Shown in pieces: positions 25,342 to 32,150 of a stretch of DNA of 36,077 bases; position 1 is the stretch's first letter; the number at the start of each line of letters is the position of its first letter. The DNA lies in NCBI GenBank assembly GCA_030530315.1, contig JAUMVG010000034.1:1-36077 (forward strand), given 5' to 3'. The stretch comes from Clostridia bacterium (GTDB lineage: Bacteria; Bacillota; Clostridia; Christensenellales; Aristaeellaceae). Both the position numbers and the translations under genes were made by a program. Under the pieces are notes generated by a model that did no database searches, was not told the origin of the DNA, and saw nothing but the letters and a program-made list of their open reading frames with translations.

Positions 25342-25767
25342 ATGAAACCAAAGCAGATCGTTCCGGGGCTGATCCTGGGCGGAATCGACGACTTGGATGC
25401 CATGCTGACGATGCAGCCCGACGTGCTGGCCCCGCTGGACAGGCTCCCCGGGCGCATCTGGCGGACGGGCTTTCGCGGGGAGATCCTCTATTTCCCAATC
25501 CCGGACCGGGAGGTCCTGCCGGATGACGTGCTGGAGGCGCTGGTGTCGGCGATTCTCGCACGTATTCGCGGGGGAAAGCGCGTCGCCCTGTTCTGCCATG
25601 GCGGCCATGGTCGGACGGGATACGTGGCCGCCTGCGCGCTGTTTCTATTGGGCGTAACGGAGCCGATGCCCTTCCTCTGGCGCAATTACAGCGCATCCGC
25701 GGTGGAAACGGATGTGCAGATGCTGGCAGTGGAGCGGTTTTGCAGGCGACATGTTCCAAGAGATTGA
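25342..25767 (+). CDS. Dual-specificity/tyrosine-type cysteine phosphatase
   Basis: The protein has 141 residues, the length of a minimal dual-specificity phosphatase. The signature loop CHGGHGRTGYVA (about 92-103) gives C-x5-R-(S/T), with Cys92 as nucleophile and Arg98 binding phosphate. PIPDREVLPDD (about 53-63) is a plausible general-acid loop. The substrate may be a phosphoprotein, phosphoinositide or RNA 5' phosphate; the sequence does not decide. It is paralogous to the inactive-looking protein at 21889. GGGAGGAG lies just before ATG 25342. Its stop codon (25765-25767) lies inside the -35 box of the promoter for the Y RNAs, so the gene directly abuts the Ro60 locus. Confidence 0.85.
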   Translation: MKPKQIVPGLILGGIDDLDAMLTMQPDVLAPLDRLPGRIWRTGFRGEILYFPIPDREVLPDDVLEALVSAILARIRGGKRVALFCHGGHGRTGYVAACALFLLGVTEPMPFLWRNYSASAVETDVQMLAVERFCRRHVPRD

Positions 25768-25792
25768 CAATGCGCAATGGATATGTTACTAT
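25764..25792 (+). promoter_or_regulatory. Strong sigma-A promoter for the Y RNA / rsr locus
   Basis: TTGACA (25764-25769) and TACTAT (25787-25792) are separated by exactly 17 bases. A TG dinucleotide at 25784-25785 gives an extended -10. The expected transcript start is about 25799. The stop codon of the upstream phosphatase gene is embedded in the -35 box. Confidence 0.85.
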
Positions 25793-25798
25793 AAGGTT

Positions 25799-25986
25799 GC
25801 GCTGGGAGACCGGCGTGGGACGGCATTGCAGGCTGCGGTTACTTCGCTTTCCTGGTGGAGGGGCGGGTTCGAATCCCGCACGCCCGAAGAGGGCGTTGGC
25901 CTAGCGGTTCAGGGCGACACCCATAGAATACCGCAGTCGTTTTTATCCGTCCCCTTCTCATCGGGTATCGGGCGTTCGCGCCTTTT
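25799..25986 (+). ncRNA. yrlA: YrlA-like Y RNA, copy 1 (tRNA-mimicking)
   Basis: This is a structured RNA just upstream of the Ro60-family gene. Outer helix P1 is GGGACGG (25817-25823) with CCGTCCC (25947-25953). A conserved two-sided loop follows (CATTGCAGG 25824-25832; TCGTTTTTAT 25937-25946), then P2, CTGCGGT (25833-25839) with ACCGCAG (25930-25936). A variable-arm-like hairpin (25847-25862) leads to a perfect T arm (GCGGG-TTCGAAT-CCCGC, 25863-25879). An acceptor-like stem ACGCCC/GGGCGT (25880-25885/25891-25896) is capped by GAAGA. U8 is at 25897. The D arm has stems 25899-25902/25912-25915 and an AGCGGTTCA loop. The tRNA is therefore circularly permuted: its two ends are joined and the anticodon stem is replaced by the Y RNA stem, as described for YrlA. 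The RNA would bind the TROVE protein and gate or guide it. Confidence 0.85.
25971..25986 (+). terminator. Short UUCG hairpin with T-run between the two Y RNAs
   Basis: GGCG-TTCG-CGCC (25971-25982) is followed by TTTT. The stem is only four pairs, so termination is probably partial. That would yield copy 1 alone plus read-through into copy 2 and rsr. It could instead be a processing signal. Confidence 0.5.
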
Positions 25987-25990
25987 ACCG

Positions 25991-26132
25991 GCGAAGCGGC
26001 ATTGCAGGTGGGGGTTACTTCGTCTTTTAAACGAGAGGCTGCGGGTTCGAATCCCGTCCCGGCTGCTTTGAGGGGCCGGGTAGCTCAATTGGAAGAGTGC
26101 TAAAATACTCCTGTCGATTTTATCCGCTTCGT
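25991..26132 (+). ncRNA. yrlA: YrlA-like Y RNA, copy 2 (tRNA-mimicking)
   Basis: This has the same plan as copy 1 with different bases. P1 is CGAAGCGG (25992-25999) with CCGCTTCG (26124-26131), a fully compensated helix. The loop strands CATTGCAGG (26000-26008) and TCGATTTTAT (26114-26123) are conserved. P2 is TGGGGGT (26009-26015) with ACTCCTG (26107-26113), using three G-U pairs. A hairpin at 26019-26035 has the seven-base loop CTTTTAA. The T arm is GCGGG-TTCGAAT-CCCGT (26041-26057). The acceptor-like stem CCCGGCT/GGCCGGG (26058-26064/26074-26080) is joined by a 9-base loop. U8 A9 are at 26081-26082. The D arm is GCTC-AATTGGAA-GAGT (26083-26098), with the G-G and A positions of real tRNAs. 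No separate promoter fits between the copies, so it is probably co-transcribed with copy 1 and then processed. Confidence 0.85.
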
Positions 26133-26176
26133 TCTTGAACCTTGGAGCTTTGCCTTGCGCGTTCTCTCGACCATGC

Positions 26177-26222
26177 CGCGGGCGGGGCTCTTTCTGGTTT
26201 TTGGCAGCCATTTTTGCCCGCG
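26177..26222 (+). promoter_or_regulatory. Leader hairpin before rsr
   Basis: CGCGGGC (26177-26183) is the exact reverse complement of GCCCGCG (26216-26222), enclosing a 32-base T-rich loop. It ends 14 bases before the rsr SD sequence (GGGAGG, 26237-26242). It could protect the 3' end of the Y RNA transcript or affect rsr expression. There is no T-run after it, so it is not a plain terminator. Confidence 0.4.
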
Positions 26223-26250
26223 AAAGCGGCGCTGACGGGAGGTGCTTATC

Positions 26251-27693
26251 ATGAGCAAATTCAACAACAGGCCGACCAATCTGACCACCAATCGCGAGGG
26301 CATGCCAGCCTTTGCCATGAAGGACAGGGCGAAGCTGGTGACGCAGGTGCTGACCTCGTTTTTCAACGAGCAGAAGTTCTACGGCGACAACAGCGCCGAG
26401 ATGGAACTGACGATCCGAAAGGTGATCCAGCAGGACGCGGATTTCGTGTCTCGCCTGGCTGTGTTTGCCCGGCGGGAGTTTAATATGCGCTCCGTTTCCC
26501 ATGTGCTGACCGCGTACTTGGCCCATGAGCCGGAGGGCAAGCCCTTCGTTCGCAAGACCGTCCAGGGCATCGTCCGGCGGGGCGACGATGTGACGGAGCT
26601 GATGGCGTTTTACCTGTCCACCTTTGGAAAGCCCATTCCCAACGCCCTGCGCAAGGGCATCTGCGATGCCTTCGTCACGTTCGACGAATACACCCTGGCC
26701 AAGTACAAGGGAGCGGGCAAGGCTGTCAGGATGAAGGACATCGTGCTGCTGTGCCACCCCAAGCCGGCGGACGAGGCGCAGGCTGCGCTGTGGAAGCGGC
26801 TGTTGGAGGACCGGCTGGAAACGCCCTTGACCTGGGAAACCGAGCTTTCGGCAAAGGGCAACAACAAACAGACCTGGAAGGAGCTGATCGACAGCGGCAA
26901 GGTGGGCTACATGGCCCTGCTGCGCAACCTGCGCAACATCATACAGGTCGCGCCGACGAACATCAACAAGGTATGGAAAACCATCGGGGATGAGGATGCG
27001 GTCAGGAAATCCCGCCAGCTGCCCTTCCGATTTCTTTCTGCCTACAAGGAGATCAGCCCCGTCGCCGGAAGCAAGGCGCTGGACGCGCTGGAGGACGCGG
27101 TGCGCTTCGCCGCGGGAAACCTGCCCCGACTGCCCGGCAGGACGGTGATTGCTGTGGATACATCCGGCTCCATGAGCTCCACCATGAGCCGGAAATCCAG
27201 CGTGCGCTGCTGTGAGGTAGGCATGATGCTGGGCCTGATCGCGACTCGCATCTGCGAGGACAGCCTGTTCTACACCTTTGATGATAAAATCGAAAAGTTT
27301 CCGCTGACCCGCCACACAGCGATTCTCGAGACCTGTATGCGCTACGCCAGCGCGGGGGGAGGCACCCGCATGAGCCTGCCCTTTGAGGTGATGATCCGTG
27401 ACGGCATCCGGGCCGACAGGATCATCATCATCAGCGACAACGAGTGCAACAGGTATCGTTGGGGTGACAACAAGGCGTTTGTCCAGAACTATGCGGACGA
27501 GTACCGGCGGCAGTCCGGCATCGACCTATGGGTGCACGCCATCGACCTGATGGGCTATGGCACACAGCAGTTTGCCGGGTCGAGAACCAACATCATCGCG
27601 GGCTGGAGCGAGAAGGTGCTCAACTTCATATTGCTGGCGGAACAGGGCGCGGGCACCCTGGAGGAGACGATTGCCCGCTATGAATGGCAATGA
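26251..27693 (+). CDS. rsr: Ro60/Rsr-family TROVE and vWA protein
   Basis: This is a bacterial Ro60 orthologue of 480 residues, close to the usual length of the family. The N-terminal HEAT-repeat ring (TROVE, about 1-290) binds Y RNA on its outer surface and misfolded RNA ends in its hole. The C-terminal vWA domain has a complete MIDAS: DTSGS (303-307), Thr372 in GGGTRMS and Asp396 in IIIISDNE. Family knowledge: bacterial Rsr with Y RNA works with exoribonucleases such as PNPase in RNA degradation and 23S rRNA maturation under stress. ATG 26251 follows GGGAGG by 8 bases; GTG 26242 lies within the SD sequence and is rejected. Two Y RNAs lie just upstream on the same transcript and a cysteine phosphatase overlaps its stop. 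No rtcB or rtcA RNA-repair gene is in the window. Confidence 0.95.
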   Translation: MSKFNNRPTNLTTNREGMPAFAMKDRAKLVTQVLTSFFNEQKFYGDNSAEMELTIRKVIQQDADFVSRLAVFARREFNMRSVSHVLTAYLAHEPEGKPFVRKTVQGIVRRGDDVTELMAFYLSTFGKPIPNALRKGICDAFVTFDEYTLAKYKGAGKAVRMKDIVLLCHPKPADEAQAALWKRLLEDRLETPLTWETELSAKGNNKQTWKELIDSGKVGYMALLRNLRNIIQVAPTNINKVWKTIGDEDAVRKSRQLPFRFLSAYKEISPVAGSKALDALEDAVRFAAGNLPRLPGRTVIAVDTSGSMSSTMSRKSSVRCCEVGMMLGLIATRICEDSLFYTFDDKIEKFPLTRHTAILETCMRYASAGGGTRMSLPFEVMIRDGIRADRIIIISDNECNRYRWGDNKAFVQNYADEYRRQSGIDLWVHAIDLMGYGTQQFAGSRTNIIAGWSEKVLNFILLAEQGAGTLEETIARYEWQ

Positions 27694-28193
27694 TGATCGA
27701 GATATGCGGTCAGGAGACGGCAGTCAGCCTCGTCGCCAACGCGCGGGAGAGGTTTTCCGTGATCTCCATCACCGCGACGGAGGACGGGGATGTCGCCTTT
27801 CCGGCCAATGAAAACGCAGTCGCCATACTGCGCCTGCGCTTCAATGACCTGACGGAGGCCTATGACGAAGACGGCTTTCCCTACGGACGTCTGCTTCCCG
27901 AGCAAAGGGATTTCGAAGGCTTGAAGACCTTTGTCGATGTACTTGTTGGTGAAAGGCTGATCATCCACTGTTGGGAAGGCGCGTCTCGCTCGGCGGCGGT
28001 GGCGACGGCGATATTTGAAGCACGCGGCGGTGTGGATCATTTGAAGACCCATGGCCGATACGCGCCGAATCCCCGCGTCTACGCGCTGGCGTGCCGGGAG
28101 CTGGGCATTCCTCTGCGTGGCTTGAATTACATAGCCGTGCCGGACGGAGATGGCACGTGGAGGATGGTGAAGAGCGAACGGACCTTTACATGA
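27690..28193 (+). CDS. Cysteine phosphatase coupled to rsr
   Basis: This is a tyrosine/dual-specificity-type phosphatase of 167 residues. The signature HCWEGASRSAAVATAI (about 90-105) has C-x5-R-S with Cys and Arg intact. A candidate acid loop lies about 30 residues before it. ATG 27690 overlaps the rsr stop as ATGA and there is no SD sequence, so translation is probably re-initiated from rsr and the two proteins made together. ATGs at 27684 and 27693 are also possible. It is only distantly similar to the phosphatase at 25342. Its 3' end overlaps the tail of the minus-strand LRR gene by 8 bases. The substrate is unknown; RNA ends or phosphoproteins are both conceivable. Confidence 0.85.
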   Translation: MMIEICGQETAVSLVANARERFSVISITATEDGDVAFPANENAVAILRLRFNDLTEAYDEDGFPYGRLLPEQRDFEGLKTFVDVLVGERLIIHCWEGASRSAAVATAIFEARGGVDHLKTHGRYAPNPRVYALACRELGIPLRGLNYIAVPDGDGTWRMVKSERTFT

Positions 28194-28439
28194 CGTGGAA
28201 CGGGTCGCGCCCATTGTCGTAAAACGGATCCCATCCGTTTCTGAAAAAGGCTCCCCAGTAATTGAATCTGGCCAGCCCGATTCTGGTGGTGCCGTCCGGC
28301 AATTCGACACGGTCGATCTGAGGGCAGCCACGGATGGCGTCACGCATCAACACGATCAGGCTGTGGGGCAACTCGAGGTTCACAAGCTCTTCGCAGCCTG
28401 AAAAGGCCCGCCTGCCGATGGCAACCAGACCATCGGGGC
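28186..28439 (-). pseudogene. Frameshifted-off C-terminal tail of the minus-strand LRR gene
   Basis: After the codons for LSTVKLP, the open frame of the LRR gene runs into unlike sequence (RWSGCHRQ). If one base of the GGGG run at 28436-28439 (plus strand) is removed, the LRR pattern continues: DGLVAIGRRAFSGCEELVNL, then ELPDGTTRIGLARFNYWG and a stop at 28186. The tail of about 84 residues is well formed, so the shift is either very recent or a sequencing error. Confidence 0.75.
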
Positions 28440-30028
28440 AGCTTGACGGTGGACAGGGCGGCGCAGCCGGCGAAGGCGCGCTTGCCGATCGTCCTCAGGC
28501 CTTCGCGCAAGTAAGCGCCGGATAGTTGCGTACAGTTCTTGAACGCGCGATCTCCGATCCTCCGCAGTCCCTTTGAAAAACTGACGTGTGTCAGGGCGCT
28601 GCAACCCCAGAACGATTCAACCCCAATCCAGGTGGTTCCCCGGCGCAGGATGACGCTTTCCAGCGCCGTGCAGCGTGCAAACGCGCCGTCCTGAACCTGG
28701 CGCACGCTACCGGGGATGTCGATGCTCCGCAGGGCGACGCAATCGCGGAAGGTGTCGCGCCCAAGGGTTTTGAGACTTGCGGGCAGATCGATACTCGCAA
28801 GGGAAACGCACCCCCGGAATGCGCCGCCCCCGATCTTGACCAGGCTGTCCGGCAAAACGACCTGCTCCAGGGACGAGCAGCCCGAAAACGCCGCGCCTTC
28901 GATGCGCACCGTATCGATCGGCAGTGTCATGTCCGTCAAATGAACGCAGCCATGGAAGGCGTGATTGCCGACCGACGATGCTGCAATACAGTTTTCTGTG
29001 GGCTTCGATTGGGCGACAGACAGTTCGACGCGCACCAGTGACGCACACCCTCGAAACGCGTGGTCCTCGACCACAATACTATGGTCGGGCAGGGATACCG
29101 AGGTCAAACTGATGCAATCGCGGAATGCCCTGTCGCCGATCCTTTTCAAGCTTGTGGGCCAAATGACATGCGACAGGTTGGCGCAGCCCTGGAATGCTTC
29201 GTCGCCGATTTCCGTCAGTCTGGCGGGCAGATCAGCCTGGATCAGGGCTGTGCACTCGGCAAAGGCCCGGTCGGAGATAGCTATCGGGCCATTGCCGAAG
29301 AGAATGCGCTTCAATCTCGTGCAGCGGCAGAATGCGCCGTTGTGCAGTTCCGCAAGATCGTCGGGCAGCGCGACGCTCTCAAGGCGCGAACAGTTGTTGA
29401 AAGCGCACCATCCAATGGTTTTCAAGCTACTCGGAAAGCGGATACCGACAAGCCTTATGCAGCCGTCAAAGGCGTTCGGGCCGATTTTCAACAGCCCGTC
29501 GGGAAGTTCTACCCGATCCAGCGCGGCGCTTCCATAGAAGGCATAGGGGCCGATCTCTGTTATGCCCGGGGGGATGGAGAACGCGGGACCCTTTGCCGGC
29601 GGGAAGCAGATCAGCGCGTTGTTTCCGTCAAACAGCACGCCGTCGACGCTGTAATAATACCTGTTCTGCGGGGAAACCTCAACGGCTTCCAATGCCGCAC
29701 AGCCTCGAAAGACGTTGTCCTCCATCCGCCAAAGGCTTCCCGGCAGCGCGACATTCGTCAGGGCGGTGCAGAAGACAAAAGCGCTTCCATCGATCCTTTC
29801 AAGGCCTTCAGGCAGTTCAACGCTCGTTAGGCCGGAGCAGCCGGCAAACGCCAACTTGCCGATTCGCCGTAAACTGCCGGGCAATATGATGCGGGTCAGA
29901 GTGGCGCAATCGTAAAAGGCTTCCCTGCCGATTACACAGACGCCCTCGGGCACGACGACTTCTCCGCCCGAACCTTGATAGCGCTCGAGCACGTGGCTTT
30001 TGATTGTGAACAAATCTGGTTCTGCCAT
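28340..30028 (-). CDS. LRR_5 protein without signal peptide (C-terminus frameshifted)
   Basis: This protein consists almost entirely of BspA-type LRR_5 units of 23 residues (for example LPEGLERIDGSAFVFCTALT and LPARLTEIGDEAFQGCANLS). The open frame gives 562 residues. Repairing the homopolymer shift near 28437 would give about 614 residues with a natural end at 28186. The start is ATG 30028 (MAEPDLFTIKSHVLERYQG), because GGGAGG lies 8 bases upstream; a longer frame to 30121 has no SD sequence. The first 20 residues match the N-terminal cap of the other LRR proteins here (F-x-I-x-x-x-x-L-x-x-Y-x-G). It has no signal peptide, so it is probably cytoplasmic. It is transcribed from its own promoter, divergent from the PPP phosphatase, and is convergent with the rsr operon. 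Confidence 0.85.
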   Translation of the reverse strand: MAEPDLFTIKSHVLERYQGSGGEVVVPEGVCVIGREAFYDCATLTRIILPGSLRRIGKLAFAGCSGLTSVELPEGLERIDGSAFVFCTALTNVALPGSLWRMEDNVFRGCAALEAVEVSPQNRYYYSVDGVLFDGNNALICFPPAKGPAFSIPPGITEIGPYAFYGSAALDRVELPDGLLKIGPNAFDGCIRLVGIRFPSSLKTIGWCAFNNCSRLESVALPDDLAELHNGAFCRCTRLKRILFGNGPIAISDRAFAECTALIQADLPARLTEIGDEAFQGCANLSHVIWPTSLKRIGDRAFRDCISLTSVSLPDHSIVVEDHAFRGCASLVRVELSVAQSKPTENCIAASSVGNHAFHGCVHLTDMTLPIDTVRIEGAAFSGCSSLEQVVLPDSLVKIGGGAFRGCVSLASIDLPASLKTLGRDTFRDCVALRSIDIPGSVRQVQDGAFARCTALESVILRRGTTWIGVESFWGCSALTHVSFSKGLRRIGDRAFKNCTQLSGAYLREGLRTIGKRAFAGCAALSTVKLPRWSGCHRQAGLFRLRRACEPRVAPQPDRVDA

Positions 30029-30088
30029 ATCGATATCCTCCCGAAACAGGAACCCGGGCCGCAACAAAGGGGTATGTGCTATTCCGGT

Positions 30089-30097
30089 TGTTATTAT
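30089..30097 (+). promoter_or_regulatory. Extended -10 promoter for the PPP phosphatase, overlapping the divergent promoter
   Basis: TGTTATTAT on the plus strand is an extended -10 (TGn plus TATTAT). It overlaps the -10 box of the minus-strand promoter at the same bases. I see no good -35, which extended -10 promoters can lack. It would start transcription toward the phosphatase at 30166. Confidence 0.5.
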
Positions 30098-30121
30098 GGC
30101 GCGACGCCATGCGGATGTCAA
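30093..30121 (-). promoter_or_regulatory. Sigma-A promoter of the minus-strand LRR gene with palindromic spacer
   Basis: On the minus strand, TTGACA (30121-30116) and CATAAT (30098-30093) are 17 bases apart, a near-consensus promoter about 60 bases from the start codon. The spacer contains the palindrome ATGGCG-CGA-CGCCAT (30096-30110), a candidate operator. Confidence 0.8.
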
Positions 30122-30165
30122 CCTGGTATTGTGTACAACACTGAAACGTGAAAGGGGGCCGTGCC

Positions 30166-30894
30166 ATGCATTACGCTCTGTCGGACATTCACGGCGACAG
30201 CGCTGCCTTTGACGCGATTCTCACCATGATCGATCTGCGTTCAGAGGATCATTTGTACATTATTGGCGACGCGATTGATCGCGGACCGGACGGGATCAAA
30301 CTGCTCCAAAGCATTCAGTGCATGCCCAATGCCACTTTGCTCCTGGGCAACCACGAGTACATGATGATCAATGCGCTGCGTCATCCCGAGGACAATTGGG
30401 CCGCGTATCAGTGGTATAAGAACGGATGCGAGGAAACCCTCCGGCGGTTTTATGACCTCATCCCCCGGGCGCGGGAAGAATTGCTTTCGTATCTGGAATC
30501 CTTGCCCGTGCAGTTGGAGCTGACCATCAACAGGCGACAATACTGCCTCGTCCACGCGGCTCCGCTGGAGCTCTATGAAGCAGGTCGATGGAAGGATGAG
30601 AGGGAATTTGCCGTGTGGCAGCGGATCCCTCTGGCGCCGCCGCCCCTCGGGGATCGGACGATTCTCATCGGCCACACGCCCACGAGCCACGTGCAGCGTG
30701 CCGACTGGCCGAGGATGCGAATCGCCCATGGCGACGGTGTGATCGACCTGGACTGCGGCTGTGTGTTCCCGGAATATGGCGGGCAGCTGGGCTGCCTCCG
30801 GCTGGAGGACGGCATGGAATTCTATTCCGGGGAAGGCCCCGTGACGGCAGGGGAAGCGGCAGAGTGGAAAGCGCGATATGTCCAAACGATTTGA
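30166..30894 (+). CDS. PPP-family metallophosphatase
   Basis: This is a calcineurin-like protein phosphatase of 242 residues with the full metal-binding set: SDIHGD, GDAIDRGPDG, LGNHEYMM, a His in CLVHAAP and a His in LIGHTPT. This is the PPP pattern (GDxHG, GDxVDRG, GNHE) shared by bacterial Ser/Thr phosphatases and the lambda-phosphatase/ApaH group. With two Hanks-type kinases in the window it is a natural counter-enzyme, although diadenosine tetraphosphate hydrolysis cannot be excluded. ATG 30166 follows AAAGGGGG; an upstream GTG at 30148 has no SD sequence. The next LRR gene starts 11 bases after its stop, forming an operon. Confidence 0.9.
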   Translation: MHYALSDIHGDSAAFDAILTMIDLRSEDHLYIIGDAIDRGPDGIKLLQSIQCMPNATLLLGNHEYMMINALRHPEDNWAAYQWYKNGCEETLRRFYDLIPRAREELLSYLESLPVQLELTINRRQYCLVHAAPLELYEAGRWKDEREFAVWQRIPLAPPPLGDRTILIGHTPTSHVQRADWPRMRIAHGDGVIDLDCGCVFPEYGGQLGCLRLEDGMEFYSGEGPVTAGEAAEWKARYVQTI

Positions 30895-30905
30895 GGTGAC
30901 GCGAC

Positions 30906-32150
30906 ATGGCAGATCACAATGGCTTTGTCATCGAAAACGGGCGTCTGATAAAGTACGAAGGCCCGGACGGAAGCGTGGAGATTCCGGAGGGCGTGTCGGA
31001 AATCGGCGACAGGGCATTCCAGTATTGCAAGGGGCTGACGGAGGTTATGATCCCCGCCACCGTAACGCGCGTGGGGAAGGGCGCCTTCCGGCACTGCGAG
31101 AACCTGGAGTGTGTCGCGCTGGAGACGGGTGTGGAGGAGATCGACGACGAGGCGTTCCAGGGCTGCTTCAGCCTGCAGCACATTACGCTTCCGACAGGAA
31201 TGCGGAGAATCGGCCGCAGGGCGTTCGGCTGGTGTATTCGGTTGAAGACCGCCGCGCTTCCGGAGGGGCTGTGGCAAATCGACGCGGATGGCTTTTCCGG
31301 ATGCAAGGCGTTGGAAGGACTGTCGCTGCCGGAGGGCTTGACGCGCATCGGCGAAAACGCCTTTTACGGCTGCGAGCGTTTGACGGAGCTCGTCCTGTCC
31401 CATAGCATCAAGGACATCGGCAAATGGGCGTTCAACGATTGCAGGGGTCTCGCGCAGGTCACGATCATGGACAGCGTGGTGGATTTCAGCGTATTCTGGG
31501 GATGCACCAGCCTGGAAACCTTCATCGTATCCCCTGCGTCCCGGCACTATCGCGCGGTGGACGGCGTCGTATTCAGCCGGGACGGGCGACAGCTGATCGC
31601 CTGGCCGCCCGGGCGGCGTCGCCAGCGCTATGACATCCCGCGAAGTGTCATGGAGTTCCCGGCATCCGCGTTTGACAGAGCGCCGGTGAAGGTGGTCTTC
31701 GCGCCGAAGGGCGTGAAGTGCATTCCGACCTATACGTCGGGCATCGAAAACTGCCCCTGTTTCGCGAGCGCCGACCCTGCCCTCACAGCCCGGGTGGGAA
31801 GGAACGTCTACCTCGGTCCGCTGGACGACCTGCCCAAGCGTCAGCGGCGGATCGCCGCGGAGGGCTTCCTTGCCGCGCTTGAAATCGGTATGCCGGAGCT
31901 TGAGCCCTGGGAGGACGGCTATATCGATTACATCCGGCAGGAGTACGCCGCCTTTGAAAAGAAGGCCTGGCGGAACGAAACGCTTTTGCGCCTGCTGATG
32001 GAGCAGGGCCTGTTGAAGCCGGAGACGGCGATGGTCATGCGCCGAAGGTTCGATGCAGAGAGAAAGACCGACCTGGCGGAAGCGCTGGACGACTATCTGG
32101 CTGCACATACCGACGTGAACGGGAAGGGAATGGAGGAAAGGTTACGTTGA
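30906..32150 (+). CDS. LRR_5 protein with C-terminal helical domain
   Basis: The protein has 414 residues. The N-terminal cap (GFVIENGRLIKYEGPDGSV) is followed by LRR_5 units to about residue 275 (LPEGLTRIGENAFYGCERL). The helical C-terminus (about 300-405: RIAAEGFLAALEIGMPELEP, YIDYIRQEYAAFEKK, LLRLLMEQGLLKPETAMVM) resembles the helical domain before the BRCT-like domain in the 925-residue LRR protein. It has no signal peptide. GAGGTGA lies 8 bases before ATG 30906. It is probably co-transcribed with the phosphatase upstream, and its stop overlaps the TTG start of the next, frameshifted gene. Confidence 0.85.
   Translation: MADHNGFVIENGRLIKYEGPDGSVEIPEGVSEIGDRAFQYCKGLTEVMIPATVTRVGKGAFRHCENLECVALETGVEEIDDEAFQGCFSLQHITLPTGMRRIGRRAFGWCIRLKTAALPEGLWQIDADGFSGCKALEGLSLPEGLTRIGENAFYGCERLTELVLSHSIKDIGKWAFNDCRGLAQVTIMDSVVDFSVFWGCTSLETFIVSPASRHYRAVDGVVFSRDGRQLIAWPPGRRRQRYDIPRSVMEFPASAFDRAPVKVVFAPKGVKCIPTYTSGIENCPCFASADPALTARVGRNVYLGPLDDLPKRQRRIAAEGFLAALEIGMPELEPWEDGYIDYIRQEYAAFEKKAWRNETLLRLLMEQGLLKPETAMVMRRRFDAERKTDLAEALDDYLAAHTDVNGKGMEERLR

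Noticed and set aside
25863-26098. Real tRNA genes, because T arms and a D arm look authentic
   Set aside because: The arms come in permuted order (T, acceptor 3', acceptor 5', D) with no anticodon arm between D and T and no CCA-bearing end. Both units are enclosed in Y-RNA-like helices beside rsr.
26184-26215. Intrinsic terminator between the Y RNAs and rsr
   Set aside because: T-rich stretches occur inside the loop of a larger hairpin, and no stable stem directly precedes a T-run, so read-through to rsr is expected.
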